NCBI GenBank assembly: GCA_945890485.1
Contig: CAMDCN010000005.1
Coordinates: forward strand, 248,001-312,000
Reading direction: 5' to 3'
DNA: 64,000 nt
Source of the DNA: Candidatus Sulfopaludibacter sp. SbA3
Lineage (GTDB): Bacteria > Acidobacteriota > Terriglobia > Bryobacterales > Bryobacteraceae
The notes beneath the pieces were generated by a model. The model searched no databases. It saw only the letters and a list, made by a program, of their open reading frames with translations, and was not told the DNA's origin. How positions within the stretch are numbered: the first letter of the stretch is position 1; each line of letters opens with the position of its first letter. The position numbers and the translations under genes are program-made. Positions 51,095-61,715 of the stretch are shown here, one piece after another.

Positions 51095-51123
51095 GTGCTA
51101 TCCTAAACATAACAATCAGTTTT

Positions 51124-51684
51124 ATGAATTTTTTTGAGAACTACCGCGCCGACCTGATCGCCAGTCTGAACACGCTCGACATCGCTGGGATCGAGAAGGC
51201 GGTCGCCATTTTCGCCGACGCTCGCGCGACCGGCAAGACGATCTTTCTGGGTGGGAACGGTGGCAGCGCCGCTTCCGCTTCGCACTTTGTGTGCGACATG
51301 GTCAAGGGCGCCAGCTTCGGCCGCACCAGCCGTTTCCGCATCATCTCGCTGAACGAAAACATCGGCACTTTGACGGCGTATTCAAACGACGTCGGCTATG
51401 ACGTAATCTTCACGGAGCAGTTGAAGAACTTCGCCAAACCGGGCGATGTCTTTATGGCGATCAGCGGTTCGGGCAACTCGCCTAACGTCGTCAAGGCCAT
51501 GGAATACGCCAATCAGATTGGCTGCCAGACCATCGGGCTTTCCGGACGGAATGGCGGCAAGCTGGCCGAACTGGCACAGTTGAATATCCATGTGCCCAAT
51601 CAGCATATGGGGCGCATTGAAGACGTCCATATGATGACGTGCCACATGATCGCCTACTACTTCATGGAAACCGCGGCCGAATAA
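51124..51684 (+). CDS. GmhA-type SIS-domain isomerase (sedoheptulose-7-phosphate isomerase-like)
   Basis: 186 residues. SIS-fold motifs: IFLGGNGGSAASASHFVCDMVKG (phosphate-binding Ser cluster), ISLNENIGTLTAYSNDVGYDVIFTEQL, and DVFMAISGSGNSPNVVKAM. The C-terminal helix has RIEDVHMMTCHMIAYYF with the EDxHxxxxH-type His pair near the active site of GmhA. Length is normal for GmhA, which converts D-sedoheptulose 7-phosphate to D-glycero-D-manno-heptose 7-phosphate, the first step of NDP-heptose synthesis. The sugar could be another ketose phosphate. It ends the cluster; the next gene begins 6 bases later. Confidence 0.88.
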   Translation: MNFFENYRADLIASLNTLDIAGIEKAVAIFADARATGKTIFLGGNGGSAASASHFVCDMVKGASFGRTSRFRIISLNENIGTLTAYSNDVGYDVIFTEQLKNFAKPGDVFMAISGSGNSPNVVKAMEYANQIGCQTIGLSGRNGGKLAELAQLNIHVPNQHMGRIEDVHMMTCHMIAYYFMETAAE

Positions 51685-51690
51685 CAATGC

Positions 51691-53217
51691 ATGGATCCCT
51701 GGATCAATAGGATCGCCGAGCTTCACCGGCTCCCGGAGTGGTCCGGAGAACCTTTGATCCAGACACACATCTCGGCGATCCTGCTGGGGAAGGATCGCGT
51801 TCTGAAGCTGAAGAAGCCAGTCAACTTCGGCTTCCTGGACTACACGACACCGGAGAAACGGTTCGCCGCCTGCCGGGCCGAAGTGGACCTGAATAGCCGG
51901 TTAAGTCCGGAGATATACCTGGGCGTCGAGACCCTTGGCGCCGGCGAGTCGCTCGATTATGGCGTTCTGATGAAGCGGCTCCGCCGGGAACGCATGTTGG
52001 ACGAACTGGTCCAGCGCGACGAGGCGTCCGAAGCGATGATCCGGGACATCGCCGAAACGCTGGCCCGCTTTCACGACCGGGCCCGGCGGGGGCCTGACGT
52101 GGACCGTTATGGGCGGCTCGCTGTCATTGAGGAGAATTGGCGCGAGAACTTTCAGCAGACAGAAGGAGCTTTGTGGGCGGATATCGCGCCACGCGAACGA
52201 GAGCTGATTCAGCGCTGGGTACGGCAGGAGCTGGCACAGCATGCGGCGCTGTTTGAAGCACGGGTGACTGGCGGCCATATCGTGGATGGTCATGGCGATC
52301 TGCGCTGCGAAAGTATCAACGTCGCCGAACGGATCTACATTTTCGATTGCATCGAGTTCAACGAGCGGTTCCGCTGCGGAGACATCGCCAGCGAGGTGGC
52401 CTTCCTTGCCATGGATCTCGACGCTCGCGGCCGGCCGGACCTTGGCTACTACTTTGTCGAAGAGTACCTGCGGCAGCGTCCGGACGACGGTCTGCTGGCG
52501 CTGCAGCCGTTCTATCGTTGCTATCGCGCTTTCGTTCGCGGTAAGGTGGCCGGGTTCCGCTTGGCGGAGCCAGAGTTCAGCGCGGAGGAGAAGCGCAGAG
52601 CGCAGGCTGAGGCGATCCACTATTTTGAAGTGGCCCGGCGGTACGCCGACCGGCTTCGCGACAAGTCGTTGCTCGTGGTGGCTGGCCTGTCGGGATGCGG
52701 CAAGACCGCGATTGCCCGATCCATCGCCGGCGAATTGGGGCTGCGGCTGATCTCGACGGATAGCGTCCGTCGGGATCTCTTCGGCGCGGCGAAAGCGCCT
52801 GCTGGATATGGTGAAGGCGTCTATGGTCGGGAACAGTCGGAGCAAACCTATCGGACCATGTTTGAGCGAGCTGGCCAACTGTTGCGGCTCGATCGAGGCG
52901 TCGTCTTGGATGGGACGTTTTCTGGCGAGAGCCACCGCGCAGCGGTAGCGCGAATCGCCGACGCCGCCGGCGCACGGCTTCGTGTCGTCGAATGCACGCT
53001 GGCTCCGGAGCGCGTGCGGGAGCGCCTGGCGCGGCGTGCTGCGCGTGGCGATGGGCTCTCCGACGCAAACTGGGATATCTATCTGCGGCAGCTTGCCGCC
53101 CATCGCCCGTGGGGCGGAGGCGCGCTTCGGCTGGATACCGCCGAAGCGCTGCCATCCGCCACGCATCGGGCAACCGATTGGCTGCGGGGTGTGGCTAAGG
53201 TACCTGGAGCTTCTTAA
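51691..53217 (+). CDS. Aminoglycoside-phosphotransferase-like domain fused to a P-loop kinase
   Basis: 508 residues. The N-terminal half (about 1-320) is an APH-like kinase: VLKLKKPVNFGFLDYTT (nucleotide Lys), HGDLR (201-205, catalytic Asp203), and IYIFDCIEFNERF with the metal-binding Asp. The C-terminal half (about 325-508) is an AAA/zeta-toxin-like P-loop kinase, with Walker A GLSGCGKT (332-339), DSVRRDLFGAAKAP and GVVLDGTFSGESHR. The COG2187 plus COG0645 combination is known in many bacteria. Substrate is unknown. It follows gmhA by 6 bases, so it may belong to the sugar operon or be a neighbour. Its stop overlaps the cytochrome gene by 23 bases. Confidence 0.87.
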   Translation: MDPWINRIAELHRLPEWSGEPLIQTHISAILLGKDRVLKLKKPVNFGFLDYTTPEKRFAACRAEVDLNSRLSPEIYLGVETLGAGESLDYGVLMKRLRRERMLDELVQRDEASEAMIRDIAETLARFHDRARRGPDVDRYGRLAVIEENWRENFQQTEGALWADIAPRERELIQRWVRQELAQHAALFEARVTGGHIVDGHGDLRCESINVAERIYIFDCIEFNERFRCGDIASEVAFLAMDLDARGRPDLGYYFVEEYLRQRPDDGLLALQPFYRCYRAFVRGKVAGFRLAEPEFSAEEKRRAQAEAIHYFEVARRYADRLRDKSLLVVAGLSGCGKTAIARSIAGELGLRLISTDSVRRDLFGAAKAPAGYGEGVYGREQSEQTYRTMFERAGQLLRLDRGVVLDGTFSGESHRAAVARIADAAGARLRVVECTLAPERVRERLARRAARGDGLSDANWDIYLRQLAAHRPWGGGALRLDTAEALPSATHRATDWLRGVAKVPGAS

Positions 53218-53989
53218 GATGGTCAACCAGGTTTCGGATCCGCAACCGAAGGACGGCCGGGTCTTCCCCGCTGCCACGGAAGGACTCACCCCAAATGGGC
53301 ATGTCTTTACTGCCGTGCGCCGGAGTTCCGGGATCTTTGTCGAGCATGTTAGTTAGGTGCAAGCTGGGGAACTGGCCTTTGTGAGTTTTCGTCAGTTGCG
53401 TCAGATCGGTCGGCATGGACTTGAGTGAAGAGAGTGCGGGTCCGTCGCCCTTTCCTTCCGCGCCATGGCAGCCGGCACAGAGCCAGCGATACATTTCGGG
53501 GCCGGAGTTAGCCGGCAACGCCAGAAGGTTGGTGGGCATCTCGTCCGTCTTGGCGGGCATTGGTTTGCTCACCGACGGTTCCTGAAGCGACTCGACGAAC
53601 CGAGTGAGGTTATAAATCCGCATCTGGGCCGTCGCTTCTGATTGGCCGGACCGCCGGAAGACATCTCCCCACACGGGCATATCCGATTTGCCGTGAGCGC
53701 CCGAATTCGGGATGCGGCCGAGATCCATCATCACTTTCTGCCCGGGAAACTCACCGCGGTTATGCTTTGCGAGGAGTGTCAGATCGGGGACCGGTCCACG
53801 GAGGGCCGCCGCAGCTGGTCCGTCTCCTTTGCCCTTGGCGCCATGGCAGGAGGCGCAGTAGCTCAGATACATCGCCGATCCGGAGTCGACACGGGTGACC
53901 CCGATAGGCGTCTTCTTCACCTTCTCCTGGCCAATGGCTATACCGGCGACCAAGCCAAGCCCAATCCCGAAAGCCGATAGGTATCTCAT
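53195..53989 (-). CDS. Diheme cytochrome c
   Basis: 264 residues from ATG 53989; an AGGGAG ribosome binding site lies five bases upstream. The signal sequence MRYLSAFGIGLGLVAGIAIGQ is followed by two c-type heme domains: C45-A-S-C48-H49-G and C171-A-G-C174-H175-G. Each is followed by a KGKGDGPA-type loop, and distal DMPVWGDVF and DMPIWGESF segments supply the axial Met. The internal duplication is plain: both halves also share LTLLAKHNRGEFP and LTQLTKTHKGQFP. Periplasmic electron carrier. Convergent with the APH-kinase fusion gene. Confidence 0.92.
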   Translation of the reverse strand: MRYLSAFGIGLGLVAGIAIGQEKVKKTPIGVTRVDSGSAMYLSYCASCHGAKGKGDGPAAAALRGPVPDLTLLAKHNRGEFPGQKVMMDLGRIPNSGAHGKSDMPVWGDVFRRSGQSEATAQMRIYNLTRFVESLQEPSVSKPMPAKTDEMPTNLLALPANSGPEMYRWLCAGCHGAEGKGDGPALSSLKSMPTDLTQLTKTHKGQFPSLHLTNMLDKDPGTPAHGSKDMPIWGESFRGSGEDPAVLRLRIRNLVDHLKKLQVP

Positions 53990-53994
53990 AGAAA

Positions 53995-54000
53995 CTCCCT
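53995..54000 (-). promoter_or_regulatory. Ribosome binding site of the cytochrome gene
   Basis: AGGGAG on the minus strand, five bases before the ATG at 53989; it supports that start over the earlier in-frame ATG at 54121, which would place 44 residues before the signal peptide. Confidence 0.55.
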
Positions 54001-54087
54001 TGGCAGCTAAGATGCCAGACTGCAAACTGCAATCGCGATGCCAACTGGAGATCGAACGATGGAATTGCAAATGCAGCTTCGCTTTGC

Positions 54088-54765
54088 ATGGCCATTCCAG
54101 TCGCAATCCCGCCGCTTCCAATCCAAGGGGACCTGACCGTTCCGGCGGGAGCCCTGGGCTTGGTGATTTTCGCCCATGGGAGCGGGAGCAGCCGATTCAG
54201 CTTGCGCAACCAGTTCGTTGCGTCGCAACTCCAAAAGGACAAACTCGGGACCCTGCTAATCGACCTGCTAAGCGGCGCCGAGGATGAGCAACAGGACTAT
54301 CGGTTCGATATTGAACTCCTGGCTAACCGGCTGCTTCAGGCAACGGCATGGGCTCAGGCCACCCCGTCGGTCCAACGGCTTCCGATCGGGTATTTTGGCG
54401 CGAGCACGGGGGCTGCAGCGGCGCTAATGGCGGCGGCTGAGCCCACCAGTCCAGCCTATGCCGTAGTCTCTCGCGGGGGAAGGCCGGACCTGGCCGGCAG
54501 CACGCTGGCGCTGGTGAGGGCTCCTGCGCTTCTGTTGGTAGGAAGTCTGGATGAGGCGGTCCTCGCTTTCAACGGACGGGCCCTGCGGCAACTGAACCGC
54601 CAAAGCGAGCTCCAAATTGTGGATGGCGCGACCCATCTGTTTGAGGAGCCAGGGACGCTGGGGGAGGTTGCTCGGAAGGCCGGCCAATGGTTCCTCCGCC
54701 ACCTACCCAATCGAGCGGGCAGCCACGACGAACTGAGCAAAAATACCAAGCACTGGGGGCTATAA
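54088..54765 (+). CDS. Small alpha/beta-hydrolase (dienelactone-hydrolase-like)
   Basis: 225 residues. The N-terminal strand GALGLVIFAHGSGSSR has the oxyanion HGSGSS loop (30-35). The nucleophile elbow is GYFGASTGAAAAL with Ser106 in G-A-S-T-G. The acid is the Asp of LLLVGSLDEAV, and the His is in VDGATHLFEEPG. This is the full triad of a dienelactone-hydrolase-type enzyme. Family members often sit with phosphoribosyltransferases, but not here. The protein is cytosolic and the substrate is unknown. It diverges from the cytochrome gene. Confidence 0.85.
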   Translation: MAIPVAIPPLPIQGDLTVPAGALGLVIFAHGSGSSRFSLRNQFVASQLQKDKLGTLLIDLLSGAEDEQQDYRFDIELLANRLLQATAWAQATPSVQRLPIGYFGASTGAAAALMAAAEPTSPAYAVVSRGGRPDLAGSTLALVRAPALLLVGSLDEAVLAFNGRALRQLNRQSELQIVDGATHLFEEPGTLGEVARKAGQWFLRHLPNRAGSHDELSKNTKHWGL

Positions 54766-54830
54766 CCCAGCGCGACTGAACTTTTAGGCCCTGGAGCGAC
54801 TGGTACGCGAACTGCATCAGCAGATTCCCT

Positions 54831-56450
54831 GTGGCAGCGAAACAATTCTACTTTCAATCGGAGGCGCGGGAGAAATTACTGCGCGGGGCCGCCATCGTGG
54901 CCGATGCGGTGCGAGTAACTTTGGGGCCGAAATCAAAGTGCGTTCTCATCGATAAGCAGTTCGGCCGCCCGTTGGTTTGCAACGACGGAGTGACCATCGC
55001 CAAGGAGATCGAAGTCAAAGACCCCGTCGAGAACCTTGGAGCCAAGATGCTCCGGGAGGCGGCCGAACGAACGGCCGAGGCGGTGGGTGACGGTACCAGC
55101 ACTTCGACCGTCCTCGCCTATTCGATGTTGGCCGAAGGCATTCGCAACATCGCGGCCGGGGCGAGCAGCATCGAAATCAAGCGCGGCTTGGACCGGGCGC
55201 TGCGTGTTGCCGTGGGTGCTCTGGCCGCGCTCTCCCGCCCGGTGCAGGGTCGTCAGGAAAGAGTCTACGTGGCGGCTGTCTCAGCGCACAACGACGAATC
55301 GATCGGAAACATGGTGGCCGATGCGGTGGAGAAGGTAGGGCCGGAAGGGGTGATTACCGTCGAGGAAGCCAAGACAACGGAGACCGTTCTGGATGTCGTG
55401 GAAGGAATGCAGTTTGACCGCGGGTACATCTCGCCGTATTTTGCCACCGAACAGGAAGGCATGCGAGCTGTTCTTGACGATCCCCTCATTCTGATCTTCG
55501 AGAAGCGAATTAGCAGCATCAAGGAAATGTTGCCGATCCTTGAAGAGATCCTCCGGTCTGGCCGTTCATTGTTAGTCATCGCCGAGGAGGTCGAAGGCGA
55601 GTCGCTGGCGACGCTCGTGTTGAACAAGATCCGAGGGACCATTCCCTGTGCCGCCGTGAAAGCGCCCGGGTTCGGCGACCGGCGCAAGGCGATGCTGCAG
55701 GACATCGCCATTCTGACCGGAGGCATGCTGATCGCCGAGGAGCTGGGGACAAAGCTTGAGAACGTGACACTGAAGGAGTTCGGCAAGGCAAAACGAGTTG
55801 TCATCGACAAGGACACGACCACGATCGTGGGAGGTGGAGGGGAACGCGCCAAGATCGACGCGAGGTGCGCGGAAATTCGCCACCAGATTGATGAGACCAC
55901 CTCGGACTACGACAAGGAGAAGTTGCGGGAGCGGTTAGCCAAGCTGGCTGGTGGTGTGGCGGTGATCCGCGTGGGGGCGCTCTCGGAATCCGAAATGAGG
56001 AACCGGAAGGAAGCCTTCGAGGATGCCATCAGTTCGACGCGGGCCGCGGCCGAGGAAGGGATCGTACCCGGCGGCGGACTCGCCTTGCTGCGGCTGATTC
56101 CGGCGATTGAGGCGGAGGAAAAGCTGGCGGACGACGATGAGCGAACCGGGATTCGGCTGCTGCGGAGGGCTGTCGAGGCGCCGGCCCGTCAGATTGCGTT
56201 GAACTCGAACGCAGATGCTGGAGTGGTGATTGATCGGATGCGTTCGGCGACGGGCAACATCGGCTTTGATGCGGCGAAGAATCGTTTCGTCGATCTGATG
56301 GAGGCGGGGATCATCGATCCGACCAAAGTAGTGCGCGTCGCTTTGGAGAACGCGGTGTCGGTCGTAGGGACTCTATTGCTGACGGAGGCCACGATGACGG
56401 AGGTCCCCGCGAAGGAACCACGGCATTCGATGCCTCAGGACGAGGGCTGA
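54831..56450 (+). CDS. groEL: Chaperonin GroEL paralogue (orphan, without groES)
   Basis: 539 residues with GTG start. Hallmarks of group I chaperonins are present: [18 protein letters not shown] (phosphate loop), [38 protein letters not shown] (ATP site, DGTTT-type with one change), [15 protein letters not shown], and [30 protein letters not shown] keeps the catalytic Asp. No groES lies beside it, no CIRCE element (TTAGCACTC inverted repeat) is seen upstream, and the C-terminus ([13 protein letters not shown]) lacks the Gly-Gly-Met tail, so it is probably a secondary, specialised copy. The N-terminus ([14 protein letters not shown]) also departs from the usual one. Confidence 0.93.
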   Translation: MAAKQFYFQSEAREKLLRGAAIVADAVRVTLGPKSKCVLIDKQFGRPLVCNDGVTIAKEIEVKDPVENLGAKMLREAAERTAEAVGDGTSTSTVLAYSMLAEGIRNIAAGASSIEIKRGLDRALRVAVGALAALSRPVQGRQERVYVAAVSAHNDESIGNMVADAVEKVGPEGVITVEEAKTTETVLDVVEGMQFDRGYISPYFATEQEGMRAVLDDPLILIFEKRISSIKEMLPILEEILRSGRSLLVIAEEVEGESLATLVLNKIRGTIPCAAVKAPGFGDRRKAMLQDIAILTGGMLIAEELGTKLENVTLKEFGKAKRVVIDKDTTTIVGGGGERAKIDARCAEIRHQIDETTSDYDKEKLRERLAKLAGGVAVIRVGALSESEMRNRKEAFEDAISSTRAAAEEGIVPGGGLALLRLIPAIEAEEKLADDDERTGIRLLRRAVEAPARQIALNSNADAGVVIDRMRSATGNIGFDAAKNRFVDLMEAGIIDPTKVVRVALENAVSVVGTLLLTEATMTEVPAKEPRHSMPQDEG

Positions 56451-56542
56451 GTGCCGCGGCGAAGAGAAAAGGCGACGACATGGAAGAGAGCAAGGAAGAG
56501 AGGCGGTTGCTTCCGGTGGACCGGGGACTGTAGTGTGAGGGT

Positions 56543-57259
56543 GTGACTTCCAGGTGCTTGTGGTGGATGTTGCTCGCGGGATTGGGAGCGGTCTGGGGCC
56601 AACGAGCGGTTTCCCCGGCCGAGTACTCCGCGCGGCGGCAACTGATGGTGAACGAGCAGATCAAGGCGCGGGGCGTGAAGGATCCGCGAGTGCTGGCCGC
56701 GATGGCGAAAGTGCGAAGAGAGCTCTTCGTTCCCGCGGACCAGCGGGCGTTTGCTTATGAAGACCGTCCCTTGCCGATTGGCTACGGACAGACGATTTCT
56801 CAGCCGTACATCGTGGCGTTGATGACGGAATTGCTCGCTCCGGGAAAGAAAGACCGGGTGTTGGAAGTCGGCACGGGATCCGGGTATCAGGCGGCGATTT
56901 TAGGGCGGCCGGCGGGGAATGTGTACAGCCTGGAGATCGTGCCGGAACTCGCGCGCTCGGCGGCCTTGGTGTTGCGGACGAAGGGGTTTCGCAACGTGCG
57001 CGTGCGGGAGGGGGACGGCTACAAAGGCTGGCCGGCCTTCGCGCCCTACGACAAGATTCTGTTGACCGCAGCGCCGCCGGAGATTCCGGAAGAGCTGCTG
57101 GCGGAGCTGCGTCCAGGCGGGCGGTTGGTGGCCCCTGTGGGTGTGGATGCACAAAATCTGGTTGTGGTGGACAAGTCCATGGATGGGAAGACGCAGACGC
57201 GGACCGTGATCCCGGTGCGGTTTGTGCCGATGGTGCGGGGCAGCGGCGCGGGCAACTGA
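56543..57259 (+). CDS. pcm: Protein-L-isoaspartate O-methyltransferase with signal peptide
   Basis: 238 residues with GTG start; the N-terminus MTSRCLWWMLLAGLGAVWGQ is a signal peptide, followed by SARRQLMVNEQIKARGVKDPRVLAAMAKVRRELFVP and YGQTISQPYIVALMTELL, the PCMT signature region. SAM-binding motif I is VLEVGTGSGYQAA, followed by YSLEIVPEL and DGYKGWPAFAPYDKILLTAAPPEIPEELL. These are complete. The enzyme methylates abnormal isoaspartyl residues. Cytosolic forms lack the signal; this one would act in the periplasm, where a SAM source would be needed, so its export raises a question. It is 92 bases after GroEL. Confidence 0.88.
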   Translation: MTSRCLWWMLLAGLGAVWGQRAVSPAEYSARRQLMVNEQIKARGVKDPRVLAAMAKVRRELFVPADQRAFAYEDRPLPIGYGQTISQPYIVALMTELLAPGKKDRVLEVGTGSGYQAAILGRPAGNVYSLEIVPELARSAALVLRTKGFRNVRVREGDGYKGWPAFAPYDKILLTAAPPEIPEELLAELRPGGRLVAPVGVDAQNLVVVDKSMDGKTQTRTVIPVRFVPMVRGSGAGN

Positions 57260-57333
57260 TAGCCTGATCAGGATGTGAAACGAATGAACGTTCGCATCGC
57301 ACGACAGATCATACGCAGTAACGGAGACACGCC

Positions 57334-58914
57334 ATGACGACGCATCATCCCTACCACCCCATCATCTACGTTCGCGGTTTCGCCGCCACCCAAGGCGAGA
57401 TCGAAGAGACTGTGGCGGATCCCTATATGGGATTCAACATCGGCTCCACCAAATCGCGCACCGCTTGGACGGGTGAGGTGAAGCGCTTCTACTTTGAGTC
57501 TCCGCTGGTGCGGCTGATGAGTGATCACGACTACGAGGACGTGTTCGTCGACGGTGACGACCTGTTGGCGATGCAACGAACCGAGAAGGCGGTTCCGTAC
57601 CGGAGCATCGTGATCTACCGGTACTACGACGAAGCGTCAAAGGACTTCGGCGACGGCCAAACGCCTCCGATTGAACACTTCGCCCGAGGCCTGGGCCAAC
57701 TGATTCTCCGGTTAAGGGATCGGGTTTGTGAGAATACTGCCAACCAAGTGAGCCCCGCGGATTTTCGCGTGTACCTGGTGGCGCACTCGATGGGGGGCTT
57801 GGTTTGCCGGGCATTTCTTCAGAATCCCGCTTTGGGAGCGGACGAGGCACGCCGTGCCGTGGACAAGTTCTTTACTTACGCAACGCCGCATAACGGGATC
57901 GATATGCGCATCGTACGCAACGTGCCGGGTTGGCTATCCTTCGGAGACATCAACAATTTCAACCGTGGGAGGATGGCTGGCTACTTGGGCCTGCCGCCCG
58001 GCGACGACGTCTCGATCGTAAAGAATTTTCCGCCGGATCGAATCTTCAACCTGGTAGGCACGAACCCCAGCGACTACTCGGCCGCGGGCGGCATTTCCAG
58101 TTGGGCAGTCGGTCCGGCCAGCGATGGACTGGTCCGGATCGAGAACGCAACGACGCACGGCCCGGGTCCGGATGGCCAGGATGTGACCTCGCCGCGGGCC
58201 TTCGTGCACCGGAGCCACTCGGGCCACTACGGCATCGTGAATTCGGAAGAGGGCTTCCAGAACCTGACCCGATTTCTGTTTGGCGCTCTTCGTGTGGATG
58301 GCGTTCTGGACATCGACGACATTACGCTGCCGGCGGAAGTCCAGAAGGCCCACGACGACGGGAAGGCCGTTCGGGCGTCCTATCAGTTCGAGATTGCGGC
58401 GAGCGTCCGGGGTTGCCAGTGGCAGATGACGCGGCGCGAGGTGCGGGAAAACTCAGCGGTGTTCCGGACGTATGATGACCTGTTTCCGGGCGCCGATCGT
58501 ACGATGCGCGCGCCAGACCGCACGAAAAGTCCCCACCTCTTCTCACTCTTCCTCGATCCGAAAAAGAGCGTAAAGGCATCTAAGTCGGTCAGCTTCGCCT
58601 TCGATGTGAAAGTGCTCGTGCCGGACTACGTTGTCGATGGACTTCTGTTTCTGAAGCGCCACTACGAAGGTGGTTTCATCTATCGGGAACTGATCCTGGT
58701 GGAGGCCTTTCCTGACAAGGAGGCCCCGTCAGGTTGGCGCATCAAATATGGCTACCAGGATATGAATCCGGGGAAGCCGGGTGTGGACGCCGCTACGCGG
58801 GATCTGGTGGCCGGTGATCCGGCCTCGGGCCTCGCATTCGAGATTCCGATTGAGCAGAAAACGCGCCCCGGGTTGCGCGGGCGCTTGCGCGTCGAAGCTC
58901 GGCCGTGGTCATGA
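57334..58914 (+). CDS. Large lipase/alpha-beta-hydrolase (PGAP1/GPI-type fold) protein
   Basis: 526 residues. No signal peptide is obvious. The hydrolase half (about 8-310) has PIIYVRGFAATQ, the elbow VYLVAHSMGGLVCR with Ser in HSMGG, then a THGPGPDGQDV loop and HRSHSGHYGIVNSEEGF, likely the His end. The C-terminal about 200 residues are beta-rich (SYQFEIAASVRGCQWQMTRRE, HLFSLFLDPKKSVKASKSVSFAF) with no known family. Predicted esterase/lipase of unknown substrate. It converges with the LolC/E-type gene at an 8-base gap. Confidence 0.7.
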   Translation: MTTHHPYHPIIYVRGFAATQGEIEETVADPYMGFNIGSTKSRTAWTGEVKRFYFESPLVRLMSDHDYEDVFVDGDDLLAMQRTEKAVPYRSIVIYRYYDEASKDFGDGQTPPIEHFARGLGQLILRLRDRVCENTANQVSPADFRVYLVAHSMGGLVCRAFLQNPALGADEARRAVDKFFTYATPHNGIDMRIVRNVPGWLSFGDINNFNRGRMAGYLGLPPGDDVSIVKNFPPDRIFNLVGTNPSDYSAAGGISSWAVGPASDGLVRIENATTHGPGPDGQDVTSPRAFVHRSHSGHYGIVNSEEGFQNLTRFLFGALRVDGVLDIDDITLPAEVQKAHDDGKAVRASYQFEIAASVRGCQWQMTRREVRENSAVFRTYDDLFPGADRTMRAPDRTKSPHLFSLFLDPKKSVKASKSVSFAFDVKVLVPDYVVDGLLFLKRHYEGGFIYRELILVEAFPDKEAPSGWRIKYGYQDMNPGKPGVDAATRDLVAGDPASGLAFEIPIEQKTRPGLRGRLRVEARPWS

Positions 58915-58921
58915 ACCACCG

Positions 58922-60153
58922 TTACTCGTAGCGAAGAGCCTCGGCGGGAAGCACCTTCGTCGCTTGGCGGGCAGGGTAGAGCGTCGCCAGAAAGCTCACC
59001 AGCAGCGCCCCGCCGCTCACCCACAGCGCATCGATCGGCCGGGGCTCAAACGGCACGTAGCTGAGTGCGTAGACCTCCGCATCCAGGGAAATCCACTTAT
59101 AGTGCTCGGCCAGGTAGCTGAGACCGTAGCCGAGTATCAGTCCGATGACGGACCCGACGGCGCCGATCATCAGGCCTTGGAAAATGAAGATTCGGCGGAT
59201 CTGATCCCACCGCGCGCCCATCGAGATGAGCACCGCGATATCTCGATTCTTTTCCATCACCATCATGATCAGGCTGATGAGAATGTTCAGCGCGGCGATG
59301 AGTTGGATCAGCGAAATGGTGATCACGGTCACCACCCGGTCCATCTTCAACGCCGAAAGGATCTGCTTGTTCTGCTCCTGCCAATGCGTGCCGCCGACCT
59401 TGTTCCCACCCATCTTCTCGGCCTGACGCGCAATCTCTGGGGCGAGCGACACGTCGTCCAGTTTCATCTCAATTGCGTTCACGACGTCCGGCTGGCCGAG
59501 GACCATCTGCACGTCGCTCAGCCGAGCGAAACCCCAAGTATTGTCCAGATCAAAAAAGCCGCTCTCAAAGATCCCCACGACGCGAAATTTGTGATAACTC
59601 GGCCTCGGGCCTAGCGGGGTCAGGTCGCCGTTCGGACTAATCACGGTGACGATGGAATCGAGCAGCATGCCGGATCGGCTCGCCAAGCGCGACCCGAGGA
59701 GGACGCCGGGGTATCCGGTATCTTGCTGCAGCCGCTCCAGGCTGCCTTGCTTCAGGTACTTGGCGATTTCGCCCCATTCGCCGCCGCTGCCGGGGGCGAG
59801 CCCCTTCAGCACGCCGCCCTGTCCCTGCAGCGGGCCGCTATAGAGCACTTGGCCGTACAACACCGGCGAGACGCTGGTAACATGCGGAATCGCCCGCAGA
59901 TTCTGCGCCATCGCCGGCCACTCTTCAAAGCCGATGCCGGGTTCTTTTTCAAGCAGCGCGGCGTGGGCCGTTGCGCCTAGCAAAGTGCGCTGCAACGTAT
60001 TGCGGAAGCCATTGGTGATGGCGAGGGCGATGATCAAAGCCATCACCCCGGCCGCAACGCCGAGTATTGAAATCCCCGTAATTACAGAGATCACGGCGTG
60101 TTTCCGCTTCGCGGTCAAATAGCGACGGGCGACGAAGCGTTCAAAGGCGAAGT

Positions 60154-60157
<4 letters not shown>
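58922..60157 (-). CDS. LolC/LolE-type lipoprotein-release permease
   Basis: 411 residues; the ATG overlaps the lysS stop (ATGA). Typical four-helix FtsX-domain permease: the N-terminus [44 protein letters not shown], a large periplasmic domain, and the C-terminal helices [62 protein letters not shown], and [33 protein letters not shown]. This motif set is shared by LolC/E. Function: releases mature lipoproteins from the inner membrane with an LolD ATPase, which is not in this window. The coupling with lysS is an ordinary neighbour arrangement. Confidence 0.92.
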
Positions 60158-61656
<1,499 letters not shown>

Positions 61657-61663
61657 TATCGAA

Positions 61664-61669
61664 CTCCTT
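61664..61669 (-). promoter_or_regulatory. Ribosome binding site of lysS
   Basis: AAGGAG on the minus strand, seven bases before the TTG start at 61656; it makes the TTG start credible. Confidence 0.7.
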
Positions 61670-61715
61670 CAAAAACTCCCATTATACCGGGGAGCCGGAC
61701 CCGCCCCGTGGGTCG

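Noticed and set aside
54802-54815. GG-N10-GC pair resembling a sigma-54 promoter before groEL
   Set aside because: The spacing is right, but the predicted start would leave about four bases before the GTG, several consensus positions are off, and such pairs are common in GC-rich DNA.
54766-54830. Possible CIRCE (HrcA) repeat upstream of groEL
   Set aside because: No TTAGCACTC-N9-GAGTGCTAA-like sequence is present.
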